A stretch of 64,000 bases of DNA, taken from G963666945 sp963666945. GTDB lineage: Bacteria > Bacteroidota > Bacteroidia > Bacteroidales > Marinifilaceae. The notes under the pieces were generated by a model. That model was not told the DNA's origin. It saw only the letters and a list, made by a program, of their open reading frames with translations, and did not search any database. Position 1 is the stretch's first letter. Each line of letters starts with the position of its first letter. Below, one piece after another: positions 55,164 through 64,000 of this stretch. Location of the stretch: positions 46,296 through 110,295 of the forward strand of contig CAXXRT010000017.1 of assembly GCA_963666945.2 (NCBI GenBank). Reading direction: 5' to 3'. Position numbers and translations under genes: made by a program.

Positions 55164-56429
55164 ATGAATATATATAAGTTTGGTGGAGCATCTCTTAAAG
55201 ATGCATCATCCATAGAAAATGTTGCAGGAATCATTGCATCCGCACGTAAACCTGTTTTTATTGTTGTTTCTGCAATAGCGGGAATAACTAACCTTCTTGA
55301 GGAACTTAACAACTCTTATTTCTATAAAAAAGACAATTGCTTCAACATCTATAAAGAAATAGAAAACAAACACAATAACATTACCAACGAACTATTTACA
55401 ACAAAAAGTGATACCATAAACGATAAACTTAGTAATATATTTGGATACTTAAAAGAAATAATTAAAAGTGCTCCAACTGGGAACTACGACTATGAATACG
55501 ACAGAATTGTTTCAATAGGGGAATTAATATCTTCAGTTATTATATCCGAATATCTTAAATATAATAACATCGAAAACATCTGGGTCGATGCCCGCGAAAT
55601 TATTCGCACAGATAGTACTTTCAGGGAAGGAAACGTGGAACTAAACACTTGCTATAAGAAAGCTCAAAAAAACATTATTAACAATCACAATTCTGACTCC
55701 ATATTTATCAGTCAGGGATTTATTGCCTCCGACATAACAAATCATACCATCACTCTCGGCAGAGACGGTTCCGACTACAGTGCTTCTATATTCGCATATG
55801 CCCTGGATGCAAAATCACTGACTGTATGGAAAGACGTACCAGGTGTTTTTAATGCTGACCCATCGTGGATAACAAAAACAACTCTTTTAGAACATTTATC
55901 CTACGACGAGGCCGTAGAATTATCCTGCTATGGAGCAAAAATAATTCACCCCAAAACTATCCTACCCCTCAAAAAGAAAAATATCCCCCTGTATGTGAGA
56001 TCATTTAAAGATAAAACAAACAGAGGAACAATTATAGGACCACAAAAAAATATAATAAACGAACTGCCTCCTATTTATATAAAAAAGAAAAATCAAGTAT
56101 TACTTTCCATAACACCAGATAGCATTATCAATCCAAGACATATAGGTCTGGCTATGAAAATAATTGAGAAACATAACATGAAAATAAACCTGTTTCAGAA
56201 TGCAGCTACGAATTTCTCTATCTGCATCGACAGCATTCCTGGAAAAACAAAACTAATAATAAAAGAACTGGAAGAACAATTCGAGATAACTCTCTTAAAA
56301 AACCTTGAGTTAATTGTAATTCAAAATTATAACCAGGATGATATTGACCATATAACAGCACAAAAAAAGATACTGGTTGAGCAGAAAAGCCAGAATACTG
56401 CCCAACTTATACTGGCAAATAAATTATGA
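55164..56429 (+). CDS. lysC: aspartate kinase (monofunctional)
   Basis: Aspartokinase phosphorylates aspartate at the start of the lysine, methionine and threonine pathway. From ATG 55164 the product is 421 residues and starts MNIYKFGGASLKDASS, the family N-terminus (KFGGxS). A start at 55137 adds nine residues not usual for the family. Other motifs are VSIGELISSVI, TLGRDGSDYSA, VWKDVPGVFNADP and YDEAVELSCYGAKIIHP. The C-terminal ACT region (about 300-421) is short. The upstream SAM riboswitch and Met-rich leader suggest that this isozyme is controlled by the methionine branch. Confidence 0.93.
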   Translation: MNIYKFGGASLKDASSIENVAGIIASARKPVFIVVSAIAGITNLLEELNNSYFYKKDNCFNIYKEIENKHNNITNELFTTKSDTINDKLSNIFGYLKEIIKSAPTGNYDYEYDRIVSIGELISSVIISEYLKYNNIENIWVDAREIIRTDSTFREGNVELNTCYKKAQKNIINNHNSDSIFISQGFIASDITNHTITLGRDGSDYSASIFAYALDAKSLTVWKDVPGVFNADPSWITKTTLLEHLSYDEAVELSCYGAKIIHPKTILPLKKKNIPLYVRSFKDKTNRGTIIGPQKNIINELPPIYIKKKNQVLLSITPDSIINPRHIGLAMKIIEKHNMKINLFQNAATNFSICIDSIPGKTKLIIKELEEQFEITLLKNLELIVIQNYNQDDIDHITAQKKILVEQKSQNTAQLILANKL

Positions 56430-57603
56430 AATTATTGGACATCTTGTAAACTCACGCGATTCATCAAACAATTTACGGTAAGTCGCGTGGGTCTTATATA
56501 TATCTGCCCCAATATACTCCATCACGTGAACCATTCGGGGATTAAAATCTCCTATCCAATTCATCTCCAGTACCTGATAAGGGAAACCTGCCTTAAATGC
56601 CTCATCGGAGAATGTCTTTATTAATGCGGCCTCCACACCCCTGCCCTGAAAATCAGGGACTACGCCAAAAATCAGACCTAAAGCCTTCTTGGGAGGATTT
56701 ACTTTTTTATAATACAATAACTTCAATGAATTCCATAAACCAACTTTCCCTCTTACCCTTTTTACAAGATAATTCATCTCGGGAACCATTATAAAAAAAC
56801 CAATTGGCCTATCATTGTGGTATGCAAAATATATTAAACGTGGGTCTATAACTTTATTTAAAGCTGCGTACATATGCCTGCACTCTTCCTCCGATATCCT
56901 CTCAACACCCGGCACATCACCCACCCAGGCCTCATTATATATTGCCACAAAATCCCTCATCATCTTTTCTGTGTTTCTTTTTTTAAAAGAAACAATTTTG
57001 TATTCTCCGCTCCTTAACAATCTTTCAGATTTCCATACAATGACCTTACTCAAATTAGCCTCCAACAAATACGTCCTGTAGGTGAATTGTTTAAAATATT
57101 CTTTGAAACCATAACGATTAAAAAAATCAATATAATACCTATGAGTATACGGCATGGAGTAATTTGGCTCATGATCTCCCTCAATAAGCAGCCCCCACCA
57201 TTCATGCCGGGGACCAAAATTAACGGGACCATCCATGGCTTCCATTTTTCTCTCCTCAAGCCATTCCCTGCATTTATCGAATAACTTCTTTGCTGCATTA
57301 TAATTATCTATACACTCAAAAAAACCCATCCCACCTGTTGCTATACCCGACACATTGCAGGTGTTATAATCAACGAAAGCGGCAACACGACCTATAATAT
57401 TTTCATTGGAATCCAAAAGAATCCACCTTACACATTCTCCGTTCGCCAAATAAAGGATTAGCATCTTTGTCAAACACTTTCTCAATATCTCTATCCAAAG
57501 GCCTTATCCAATTCCTTTTCCCCTTATACAAACCAACAGGTAACTCTAAAAAACCTCTGACATCTTTCTTTTCTACTACCTCTTTTATTATATAATCACA
57601 CAT
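56424..57603 (-). pseudogene. GNAT-like acetyltransferase family protein, one frameshift
   Basis: Joined across one frame change, the product is about 390 residues. It starts MCDYIIKEVVEKKDVRGFLE and continues KGKRNWIRPLDRDIEKVFDK, then WILLDSNENIIGRVAAFVDY and, near the end, FGVVPDFQGRGVEAALIKTF, the acetyl-CoA loop of the GNAT fold (here PDFQGRGVEAALI). The frame changes near 57444-57447 (GGCG in TTGGCGAAC), where one extra G restores FANGECVRWILL. Substrate is unknown. The gene abuts a flippase-like membrane protein upstream (3-base gap). The break may be a sequence error; it is the only one I see outside 7-16 kb. Confidence 0.72.
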
Positions 57604-57606
57604 AGA

Positions 57607-58605
57607 CTAATAATTTTTCTTTTTATTTACAAAAGGAATAACAACTAAAGATAATGAGCCTAAAATTATGAGCATAAAGGTCATTGACCCATGAACCAGA
57701 AAAGCGAATGCATGAAGAAGTCCGTCAACATTTTCCCTACCCGGAATATAAATCATCAAGGTTGCTATCACCATAAAATGCCATGCCCCTATACCCCCCT
57801 GCACTGGAATAACCATTCCTACTGTTGCCATGGCAAAAACAGTAAGTCCTATTAATGGGGATAATCCCGAGGTAAAATCAAAAGCAAAAAAACAAACATA
57901 AAGCATAAGATAATACATAAGCCATATAAATACCGAATGAATAATAAATGGCAGCTTATGTTCCAGTTTCATAACAGATTGAAATCCTTCTCCTATATTG
58001 GAAAAGATTTTTTTAAACTTATTATAAAATGGCATTCTTCTTAAATTACTTCTAAAAATTCTTATTAAAAGAAATAAAACAACTAAAGATATCAATATTG
58101 TCCAGTTGGAAAACACCTTTTCCAATGCATCGGATATTTCCGGATTGTTATTAAAAAATGCTACAACTACATCAAACTGACTGACAGTAACAAATATCAT
58201 TAGTATCAAAAACATTATTAGATCTATTACCCTCTCCAAAAAAACCGTGCCAAGTAATTTAGAAAATGAAACATCCTCGTATTTACTCAAAACCCCACAT
58301 CTGGTAAATTCCCCTGCTCTGGGTAAAGCAAGATTAGCAAAATAACCAATCATTACAGCAAGAAAAGAATTGGTGAAATTACTCTTCCCTTCAATGGATT
58401 TTATTAAAATATTCCAACGGATAGTACGACTTATATGACTAAGAAGACCTAAAAACAGTGAAAAAACAATCCAAAAGTAATTTACATCATTTTTTAACAA
58501 CCTCATTATCTCTGTTATGTTTTGATCTTTATATATAAGCCAAAACAAAAATGCCGATATAGCAAAAAAAGACAGGAATTTTAATGTATTTTTAATTTTC
58601 TTCAC
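57607..58605 (-). CDS. UPF0104/YbhN-type membrane protein (flippase-like domain)
   Basis: The 332-residue protein has about eight hydrophobic spans and the family marks NSFLAVMIGYFANLALPRAGEF, near residue 85, and VPVQGGIGAWHFMV-like IPVQGGIGAWHFM. It belongs to the lysylphosphatidylglycerol synthase transmembrane region family, without the soluble synthase half. Members are thought to move or modify lipids, but the substrate is not known. It starts upstream of the GNAT-like gene and probably shares its transcript. Confidence 0.85.
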   Translation of the reverse strand: MKKIKNTLKFLSFFAISAFLFWLIYKDQNITEIMRLLKNDVNYFWIVFSLFLGLLSHISRTIRWNILIKSIEGKSNFTNSFLAVMIGYFANLALPRAGEFTRCGVLSKYEDVSFSKLLGTVFLERVIDLIMFLILMIFVTVSQFDVVVAFFNNNPEISDALEKVFSNWTILISLVVLFLLIRIFRSNLRRMPFYNKFKKIFSNIGEGFQSVMKLEHKLPFIIHSVFIWLMYYLMLYVCFFAFDFTSGLSPLIGLTVFAMATVGMVIPVQGGIGAWHFMVIATLMIYIPGRENVDGLLHAFAFLVHGSMTFMLIILGSLSLVVIPFVNKKKNY

Positions 58606-58770
58606 TTACATCAATATTTTTAAGCCCAAAAATGATTAAGAATAAAGATATTTTTAATTACTTTGCCATAATTACAATATTGCAAAAATATCTATTTTTT
58701 AATAAAAGATGGGATATTTTTAACATTTTGATTATTAAAAGTAATACTAAATTTCAGAAAAGAAAAATGG

Positions 58771-59544
58771 ATGACGAGAGTACGAGCAAAAAAGAACCTG
58801 GGGCAACACTTTCTGAAAGATCAGAACATAGCCCATAAGATTACAGAAAGCCTTTCCTTGGGAACATATGACACCGTTCTTGAGATAGGTCCTGGTATGG
58901 GTGTACTAACACAGTACCTTCTGCCTAATAAAAAGTTTAAAACCTATGCTATTGACGTAGATCATGAATCAATAGACTATCTTCATGAAAAATACCCTGA
59001 ATACAAAGACCAGATTATCTACGGGGATTTTCTCAAAACAGATATTCAGAAACTTTTTAGTAACCCCTTTGCTGTAATTGGAAATTTCCCCTACAATATC
59101 TCATCGCAGATATTTTTTAAAGTCCTGGAAAAGAGAGATCTTATCCCGGAAGTTGTGTGCATGATACAAAAAGAAGTGGCCGAAAGAATAAGTGCCAGTC
59201 ATGGAAACAAAACCTATGGAATACTCAGTGTTCTGTTACAGGCATTCTATGATATTGAGTATTTATTTACGGTCAACGAGAATGTTTTTGACCCCCCGCC
59301 GAAAGTCAAGTCCGCAGTAATAAGGCTTAAACGTAATCAAAGAAAAGAACTGGAAGTCAACGAGAAATTATTCTTTAGAGTTGTCAAGGAAGGATTCAAT
59401 AAAAGAAGAAAGACTCTTCGCAATTCTTTAAAAGCTCTTTTGGGTGATAAATCCCTTGACCACGAATTCATGAGCAAAAGGCCTGAACAACTTAGTGTTG
59501 ATGAATTAATTCAACTTACTGCTTTAATTGAGAATATTTTGTAA
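58771..59544 (+). CDS. rsmA: 16S rRNA m6(2)A1518/1519 dimethyltransferase
   Basis: RsmA (KsgA) dimethylates two adjacent adenines in helix 45 of 16S rRNA. The 257-residue product starts MTRVRAKKNLGQHFLKD, with the SAM motif VLEIGPGMGVLT, catalytic GNFPYNISSQIFF and DPPPKVKSAVIRL. Length is normal. mgtE follows 20 bases downstream and is probably co-transcribed. Confidence 0.96.
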   Translation: MTRVRAKKNLGQHFLKDQNIAHKITESLSLGTYDTVLEIGPGMGVLTQYLLPNKKFKTYAIDVDHESIDYLHEKYPEYKDQIIYGDFLKTDIQKLFSNPFAVIGNFPYNISSQIFFKVLEKRDLIPEVVCMIQKEVAERISASHGNKTYGILSVLLQAFYDIEYLFTVNENVFDPPPKVKSAVIRLKRNQRKELEVNEKLFFRVVKEGFNKRRKTLRNSLKALLGDKSLDHEFMSKRPEQLSVDELIQLTALIENIL

Positions 59545-59564
59545 TAATATAACTTTACGGGGTC

Positions 59565-60926
59565 ATGCAATTTGAATTTACAAAACAGTTCCTTGATAAC
59601 ATCAGGGAAATTATAGATGGAAAAAATACTGAGGCTTTAAAGAATATCCTGAACGATCTTCATCCGGCTGATATCTCTGAAATACTTGAAGAACTTGAAT
59701 TAGAAGAAGCAAAATTCCTTTTCCTTGCTCTTCCAAACGATATAGCTGCCGATGTGCTTACAGAAATGGAAGACGACGACAGGGACGAATTTACAGCTTC
59801 TCTCTCGGAGGAAGTTCTTGCCACAAGGTTTATCGACTTTATGGATTCGGATGATGCTGCAGATGTTATCGGTAGACTACCTGAAGAAAAACAGCAAAAA
59901 GTATTATCATATATACACGATATTGAACAGGCTGGTGATATTGTTGACCTGCTGAACTACGATGAAAATACAGCCGGTGGACTTATGGCCAAGGAACTAG
60001 TTATAGTCAACGAGAACTGGACTGTGTTAACATGCCTTAGGGAACTCAGCCGACAAGCAGAAGACATTGATGAGATCTATTACGTTTATGTCGTCGATGA
60101 CGATAATAAACTAAAGGGTACCCTTTCTCTAAAAAGAATGATTCTGAGTCCCACTTCTGCCAAGATTATCAACATATATAATCCGGATGTAAGAAGCGTA
60201 AATACCGATGAAGAAGCTGAAGATGTTGCTCATATTATGGAAAAATACGACCTTGTGGCTATTCCTGTAACCGATAGTATCGGTCGTTTAGTAGGAAGAA
60301 TCACAATTGACGACGTAGTTGATGTAATTCGTGAAGAAGCAGAAAAAGACTACCAGCTGGCTTCTGGTATCTCTCAGGACATAGATATATCAGACAGTGT
60401 CTGGGTACAGACCAGGGCAAGACTTCCATGGCTTATCATTGGACTCTTCGGAGGAATAGTTGCAGCTTTCATAGTATCAACACACGAAACACAATTGGGA
60501 ATTAATCCTGCTATGGCTTTCTTTATGCCTCTTATTGCCGCTATGGGTGGTAATGTCGGGGTACAATCGTCTGCAATAATTGTACAAGGACTTGCAAGCA
60601 ACTCTCTTGGTATTGAAAGTACTTACAGAAAACTATTAAAGGAATTAGGGGGGTCGTTTCTTAATGCTTCAATTTGCTCATCCCTTATTTTTGTTATAAA
60701 TATAATGCTCTACGATTCTATGGCCCTTACTGTAACTGTAGCTTCTGCTCTATTTATAATTATTATATTTGCATCATTATTCGGGACTTTTGTGCCTTTG
60801 TTATTAAACAAATTTAAAATTGACCCGGCTCTAGCAACAGGACCTTTTATAACTATGGTAAATGATATTCTGGGCCTTTTTATATACCTGTCTTTAGGGA
60901 AAATAATCTTTTCTATGATAGCTTAA
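59565..60926 (+). CDS. mgtE: magnesium transporter MgtE
   Basis: The 453-residue protein shows the full MgtE plan. An N-terminal acidic superhelical domain (about 1-130, HPADISEILEELE, DVIGRLPEEKQ) is followed by a pair of CBS domains (about 135-255) and a five-helix membrane domain. The membrane domain carries MAFFMPLIAAMGGNVGVQSS, the pore motif region, and LATGPFITMVNDILGL. It imports Mg2+ and is gated by cytosolic Mg2+ on the N and CBS domains. Confidence 0.96.
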   Translation: MQFEFTKQFLDNIREIIDGKNTEALKNILNDLHPADISEILEELELEEAKFLFLALPNDIAADVLTEMEDDDRDEFTASLSEEVLATRFIDFMDSDDAADVIGRLPEEKQQKVLSYIHDIEQAGDIVDLLNYDENTAGGLMAKELVIVNENWTVLTCLRELSRQAEDIDEIYYVYVVDDDNKLKGTLSLKRMILSPTSAKIINIYNPDVRSVNTDEEAEDVAHIMEKYDLVAIPVTDSIGRLVGRITIDDVVDVIREEAEKDYQLASGISQDIDISDSVWVQTRARLPWLIIGLFGGIVAAFIVSTHETQLGINPAMAFFMPLIAAMGGNVGVQSSAIIVQGLASNSLGIESTYRKLLKELGGSFLNASICSSLIFVINIMLYDSMALTVTVASALFIIIIFASLFGTFVPLLLNKFKIDPALATGPFITMVNDILGLFIYLSLGKIIFSMIA

Positions 60927-60949
60927 CCTAATAAAAACAGATAATAGCA

Positions 60950-60984
60950 AAGAGGGGTGTTTCAAAAAAAACACCCCTCTTTAC
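60950..60984. terminator. bidirectional terminator between mgtE and ribF
   Basis: A strong stem (aaagaggggtgttt/aaacacccctcttt) lies between convergent genes, with T-rich DNA on either side. Confidence 0.85.
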
Positions 60985-61004
60985 TATTATAACGTCATAT
61001 TTTT

Positions 61005-61946
61005 TTAAATCTCTGAAGAAAAGATCTCCTGAGCCTTAATTTTATCCACTACTATCTGGTTTTTTAATTCCTCAACGGAATCAAATCTCCTCTCTCCTCT
61101 TAATCTTTCTACAAAACAAACCCTTATCTTTTGTCCGTATATGTCTCCTGAAAAATCAAATAAATTGGCTTCTATGGTAAAATTCCCTGCGTGACTGACT
61201 GTAGGACGTATCCCAAGATTTACCATGCCCTTATATGTAGTATCTCCAAGAATTATTCTGGCAGCATAAACACCTGAGGCAGGAACAAGCTTATTGTCAT
61301 CGTACATCTTAATATTTGCCGTAGGGAAACCTATTTTTCTTCCAAGGCTCTGGCCTTGAACTACCTCTCCGGTAATAAAATAATTATAGCCCAGAAAACT
61401 ATTGGCAAGACACACATCTCCTATTGAAAGTGCGTTACGTATCTTAGTAGAACTAATATTAACATCATTCATATCAAAGGCCTCTTCCCTTACTATATCA
61501 AAACCCAGATTCTCCGAAAGTAATAGCAACTTATCATAGCTTCCTTCCCTGTTGCTTCCCAGCCTGTGGTCGTATCCCACCACCAGATGCTTCATTCCTA
61601 TCTGTCCAATAAGAATATCTTTTACAAAATCGGCATATTGCAAACCCGCAAATTCCTTTGTAAAGGGATAAAATATTATATTGTCAACACCTGCCTTTTC
61701 CAACAACTCAATCTTCTCGTTCCTGGTATTAAGTAACTTAACCCTGTTCTCTTCAGGAAAAAGAACCTGACGAGGATGCGGATCAAAAGTAAAGATTACC
61801 GATTCTCCTCCAATGCTGTCTGATATTTCCTTTAATCGGGATATTACCCTGAGATGTCCCATATGCACACCATCGAAACTACCTATAGTTATAACGGGAT
61901 TCTTAATATTAAATTTATTCGTATTTGAAAATATCTTCATTTCCAT
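61005..61946 (-). CDS. ribF: bifunctional riboflavin kinase / FAD synthetase
   Basis: RibF phosphorylates riboflavin to FMN and adenylates FMN to FAD. The 313-residue product has the nucleotidyltransferase half (TIGSFDGVHMGHLRVI, FDPHPRQVLFP, VGYDHRLGSNREG) and the kinase half (GRKIGFPTANIKM, GVYAARIILG, MVNLGIRPT). Length is normal. The start MEMKIFSN could be Met1 or Met3. It is a single gene with a -7 promoter box upstream. Confidence 0.96.
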   Translation of the reverse strand: MEMKIFSNTNKFNIKNPVITIGSFDGVHMGHLRVISRLKEISDSIGGESVIFTFDPHPRQVLFPEENRVKLLNTRNEKIELLEKAGVDNIIFYPFTKEFAGLQYADFVKDILIGQIGMKHLVVGYDHRLGSNREGSYDKLLLLSENLGFDIVREEAFDMNDVNISSTKIRNALSIGDVCLANSFLGYNYFITGEVVQGQSLGRKIGFPTANIKMYDDNKLVPASGVYAARIILGDTTYKGMVNLGIRPTVSHAGNFTIEANLFDFSGDIYGQKIRVCFVERLRGERRFDSVEELKNQIVVDKIKAQEIFSSEI

Positions 61947-61973
61947 TAAATATTATTCAGACTTATAACAATG

Positions 61974-61981
61974 CAAAGTTA
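61974..61981 (-). promoter_or_regulatory. -7 promoter element for ribF
   Basis: The minus strand reads TAACTTTG, matching TAnnTTTG, 27 bases before the ATG. Confidence 0.4.
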
Positions 61982-62076
61982 AAAAAATAAGATAAACAGA
62001 AATATTTACGAGAAATTATTATTAAATTTCGCCTTCGAATCTATAATTAATAAGGGAAAAACACAAAAAAATACTT

Positions 62077-63219
62077 ATGAAGAGAATATTATTGGCGATT
62101 TCAATTGTATCATTACTATGGGCTTGTGGTCCCGGAAACAATGTTAAAATTAAAGGGAAAATTAAAGATGCTGAGAATGTAACTGTAATACTTGAAAAGT
62201 TACATGTTGAAAAAACTGAATTTATCGACTCCCTGAAACTTGGAAAAGATGGAGAATTTAGTTTTAAATCAAGAAGTGAAACTCCTGAATTTTATATACT
62301 GAGATTATCAAACCAAGAAACTGTTACTTTAGCCGTGTATCCCGGCGAAAAACTGGAAATCTCAGGCACGGCAAAAGAATTTTCCAAAAACTACTGGGTT
62401 GATGGATCAGATGCTTCATTAAATATTAAGGTTCTTAATTTCAAACTGGACAGGGCTGTTGCTGAATTAAGCAGCCTTAGAAAAAAACTTAAGGACGTTA
62501 AAAGCGATAAAGAAAAAGAAGATATAAAAGCAGAAATAAAAGGCATTTTTCTTGATCAGAAAAAATTTGTCAGGGAGTTTATATATAAAAACGCGACAAG
62601 CCTTGCTTCTTATATGGCTCTATACCAGGAATTCGACGGAGAGTATACTTTAAACGACAATAGCGATATCCAATTTTTCAAGGTCGTTGCTTCTTCTCTT
62701 AAAGCTCTTTGGCCTGAATCTGAATATACAAAATCTGTAATGGCCAATCTGCTGAATCTGCAAAAAAGACTGGCCTCTGCAAATTTAAGGAATATAATAG
62801 AGCAGGTAGGATCCAACTTACCGGAGATAGAACTTCCGGATATAAAAGGCAACCCAAAAAAACTTTCTTCTCTTAAGGGGAAATATATTTTACTTGATTT
62901 TACTGTTCTGTCTGATAAAAATTCACTTAACAACAATAAGAACCTTGAGAAGATTTATAATAAATATAAGTCCAAAGGTTTTGTTGTATACCAGGTATCC
63001 CTTGACAACAGCAAATTCATCTGGGAAGAAGCCCATAAAATACACAATATAAACTGGATTAATGTTTGGGATGAAAACAGCGCAAGAAGTATAGTCGCAA
63101 AAACATGGAATATTAAGCAACTTCCTGCTAACTACCTAATTAATCCGGAATCAGAAATAGTTGGCAAAAATCTTTTCGGAAGCAATCTCGAAAACAGATT
63201 AAACGACTTAATAAAATAG
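62077..63219 (+). CDS. TlpA-like lipoprotein without the CxxC active site
   Basis: The 380-residue product has a lipobox signal (SIVSLLWAC), a DUF4369-like N-terminal domain (VKIKGKIKDAENVTVILEKL) and helices with lysine-rich repeats. A thioredoxin-fold C-terminal domain follows (LPEIELPDIKGNPKKLSSLKGKYILLDF). At the place where the paralogue at 10716 has WASWCGPC, this one has TVLSDKNS, so both redox cysteines are gone. The rest of the fold, including QLPANYLINPES at the cis-proline region, is kept. It probably binds something instead of exchanging disulfides; this is inferred. The LpxH-like gene starts 4 bases after its stop. Confidence 0.85.
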   Translation: MKRILLAISIVSLLWACGPGNNVKIKGKIKDAENVTVILEKLHVEKTEFIDSLKLGKDGEFSFKSRSETPEFYILRLSNQETVTLAVYPGEKLEISGTAKEFSKNYWVDGSDASLNIKVLNFKLDRAVAELSSLRKKLKDVKSDKEKEDIKAEIKGIFLDQKKFVREFIYKNATSLASYMALYQEFDGEYTLNDNSDIQFFKVVASSLKALWPESEYTKSVMANLLNLQKRLASANLRNIIEQVGSNLPEIELPDIKGNPKKLSSLKGKYILLDFTVLSDKNSLNNNKNLEKIYNKYKSKGFVVYQVSLDNSKFIWEEAHKIHNINWINVWDENSARSIVAKTWNIKQLPANYLINPESEIVGKNLFGSNLENRLNDLIK

Positions 63220-63223
63220 CAAT

Positions 63224-63979
63224 TTGTCAGAAAAAAAAATATACTTCGCCTCAGATGTTCACCTTGGTGCTCCTGCCCTTAATAACAACAGGGAAAGGGA
63301 AAATCTTTTCGTACAGTGGCTTGATTCTATAAAGTACAGTGCAGAAAAACTTTTCCTTTTGGGGGATATATTTGACTTCTGGTTTGAATATAAAAGAGTT
63401 GTACCCAGGGGGCATACCCGCTTTCTGGGTAAACTATCAGAACTCAGCGATCTGGGTGTTGAAATTCATTTCTTTACTGGCAATCACGACTTCTGGACAT
63501 TTGACTATATAAAGAATGAATGCGGCATTACCATTCATCACAATACCGAAATAATTACTTTGAGGGGTAAGAAATTCTTTCTGGGACATGGGGATGGCTT
63601 AGGTAATTATGACAAAGGATATAAAATCCTTAAAAAAATTTTCAATAATGGAATTCTTCAATGGTGCTTCCACCATATTCACCCCAATATAGGAATATGG
63701 ATAGCCCTAAAATGGTCTGAACATTCAAGACTTAAAGAAAATGGGATGGTGGAAGCCGAGGCTTTCAGGGGAGAAGACAAGGAATGGTTAATACTATTCT
63801 CTAAAGAGGAATTAAAAAAAGAACATTACGACTATTTTATCTTTGGACACAGACATTATCCTGTTGACGTCAAAATCGGCAATAATAGCCGCTATATTAA
63901 TCTTGGTGACTGGATAACACATTTTACCTATGCGGTATTCGATGGAGACAAACTGGAATTAGTCCACCACAACAAATAA
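63224..63979 (+). CDS. LpxH-like UDP-2,3-diacylglucosamine diphosphatase
   Basis: The 251-residue calcineurin-fold phosphoesterase has DVHLG, LLGDIFDFWFE, TGNHDFW, LGHGDG and FGHRHYPVD, the metal-binding motifs in the expected order. LpxH cleaves UDP-2,3-diacylglucosamine to lipid X in lipid A synthesis. The frame begins with TTG (63224), since no ATG fits the conserved N-terminus KKIYFASDVHLGAP. It starts 4 bases after the lipoprotein stop, so translation may be coupled. Other metallophosphoesterases share the motifs, so the exact substrate is less sure. Confidence 0.85.
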   Translation: MSEKKIYFASDVHLGAPALNNNRERENLFVQWLDSIKYSAEKLFLLGDIFDFWFEYKRVVPRGHTRFLGKLSELSDLGVEIHFFTGNHDFWTFDYIKNECGITIHHNTEIITLRGKKFFLGHGDGLGNYDKGYKILKKIFNNGILQWCFHHIHPNIGIWIALKWSEHSRLKENGMVEAEAFRGEDKEWLILFSKEELKKEHYDYFIFGHRHYPVDVKIGNNSRYINLGDWITHFTYAVFDGDKLELVHHNK

Positions 63980-64000
63980 ACGTCCTAATTTTTCACATAT

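Noticed and set aside
1..64000. CRISPR arrays, insertion sequences, prophage or integrase sites
   Set aside because: No direct repeats with spacers, no transposase- or integrase-like product, and the single tRNA gene shows no repeated 3' end nearby.

Overview
The window looks like a chromosomal piece of a low-GC member of the Bacteroidota, most likely class Bacteroidia. The evidence is SprA of the type IX secretion system next to ruvA, the -7 promoter element TAnnTTTG in front of many genes, an MraY and FtsL-like protein of the Bacteroidota kind, a two-gene glycine-lipid pair, and ferredoxin-linked 2-oxoglutarate oxidation (KorAB). KorAB, Rex and MeaB fit an anaerobic or facultative life with a propionate or methylmalonyl-CoA branch. 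I cannot name the genus. I see no prophage, insertion sequence, CRISPR array or other mobile element; this is mostly housekeeping DNA.

Layout. 1-7.2 kb: a TPR/LuxR-type transmembrane regulator, a secreted three-repeat protein of unknown function, a sigma-54 activator with its histidine kinase behind a possible sigma-54 promoter, and a small HTH protein. 7.2-18.2 kb: rex, folC, meaB, a TlpA-like lipoprotein, a GH3/beta-lactamase fusion and korA, all broken by small indels, then intact korB. Most of the indels fall in homopolymers, and some compensate each other around invariant motifs, so sequence error is far likelier than gene decay. 18.3-35.1 kb (minus strand): a division and cell wall cluster in the order metallo-hydrolase, rsmH, ftsL-like, ftsI, murE, mraY, murD, ftsW, murG, murC, ftsQ, ftsA, and then two different ftsZ genes in tandem. 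35.2-44.2 kb (minus): trpS, ruvA, sprA. 44.3-46.3 kb (plus): glsA- and glsB-like acyltransferases. 46.3-52.3 kb (minus): a SPOR protein, purF, trigger factor, tRNA-Leu, lptB and a KdsD-type isomerase. 52.5-64 kb: recQ; a SAM-I riboswitch followed by a Met-rich mini-ORF, a long hairpin and aspartokinase; a frameshifted GNAT-like gene; a membrane flippase-like protein; rsmA; mgtE; ribF; a thioredoxin-fold lipoprotein without CxxC; and an LpxH-like phosphatase.

The genes group by envelope building (mur/fts, lptB, kdsD, lpxH-like, gls, sprA), information processing (recQ, ruvA, rsmA, rsmH, tig, trpS) and cofactor, purine or amino acid supply (ribF, folC, purF, lysC). Two items stand out. One is the pair of diverged but apparently catalytically complete FtsZ proteins behind a single FtsA. 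The other is the aspartokinase leader, which stacks a SAM riboswitch directly on a methionine-rich peptide ORF and a strong hairpin with a competing pairing partner.
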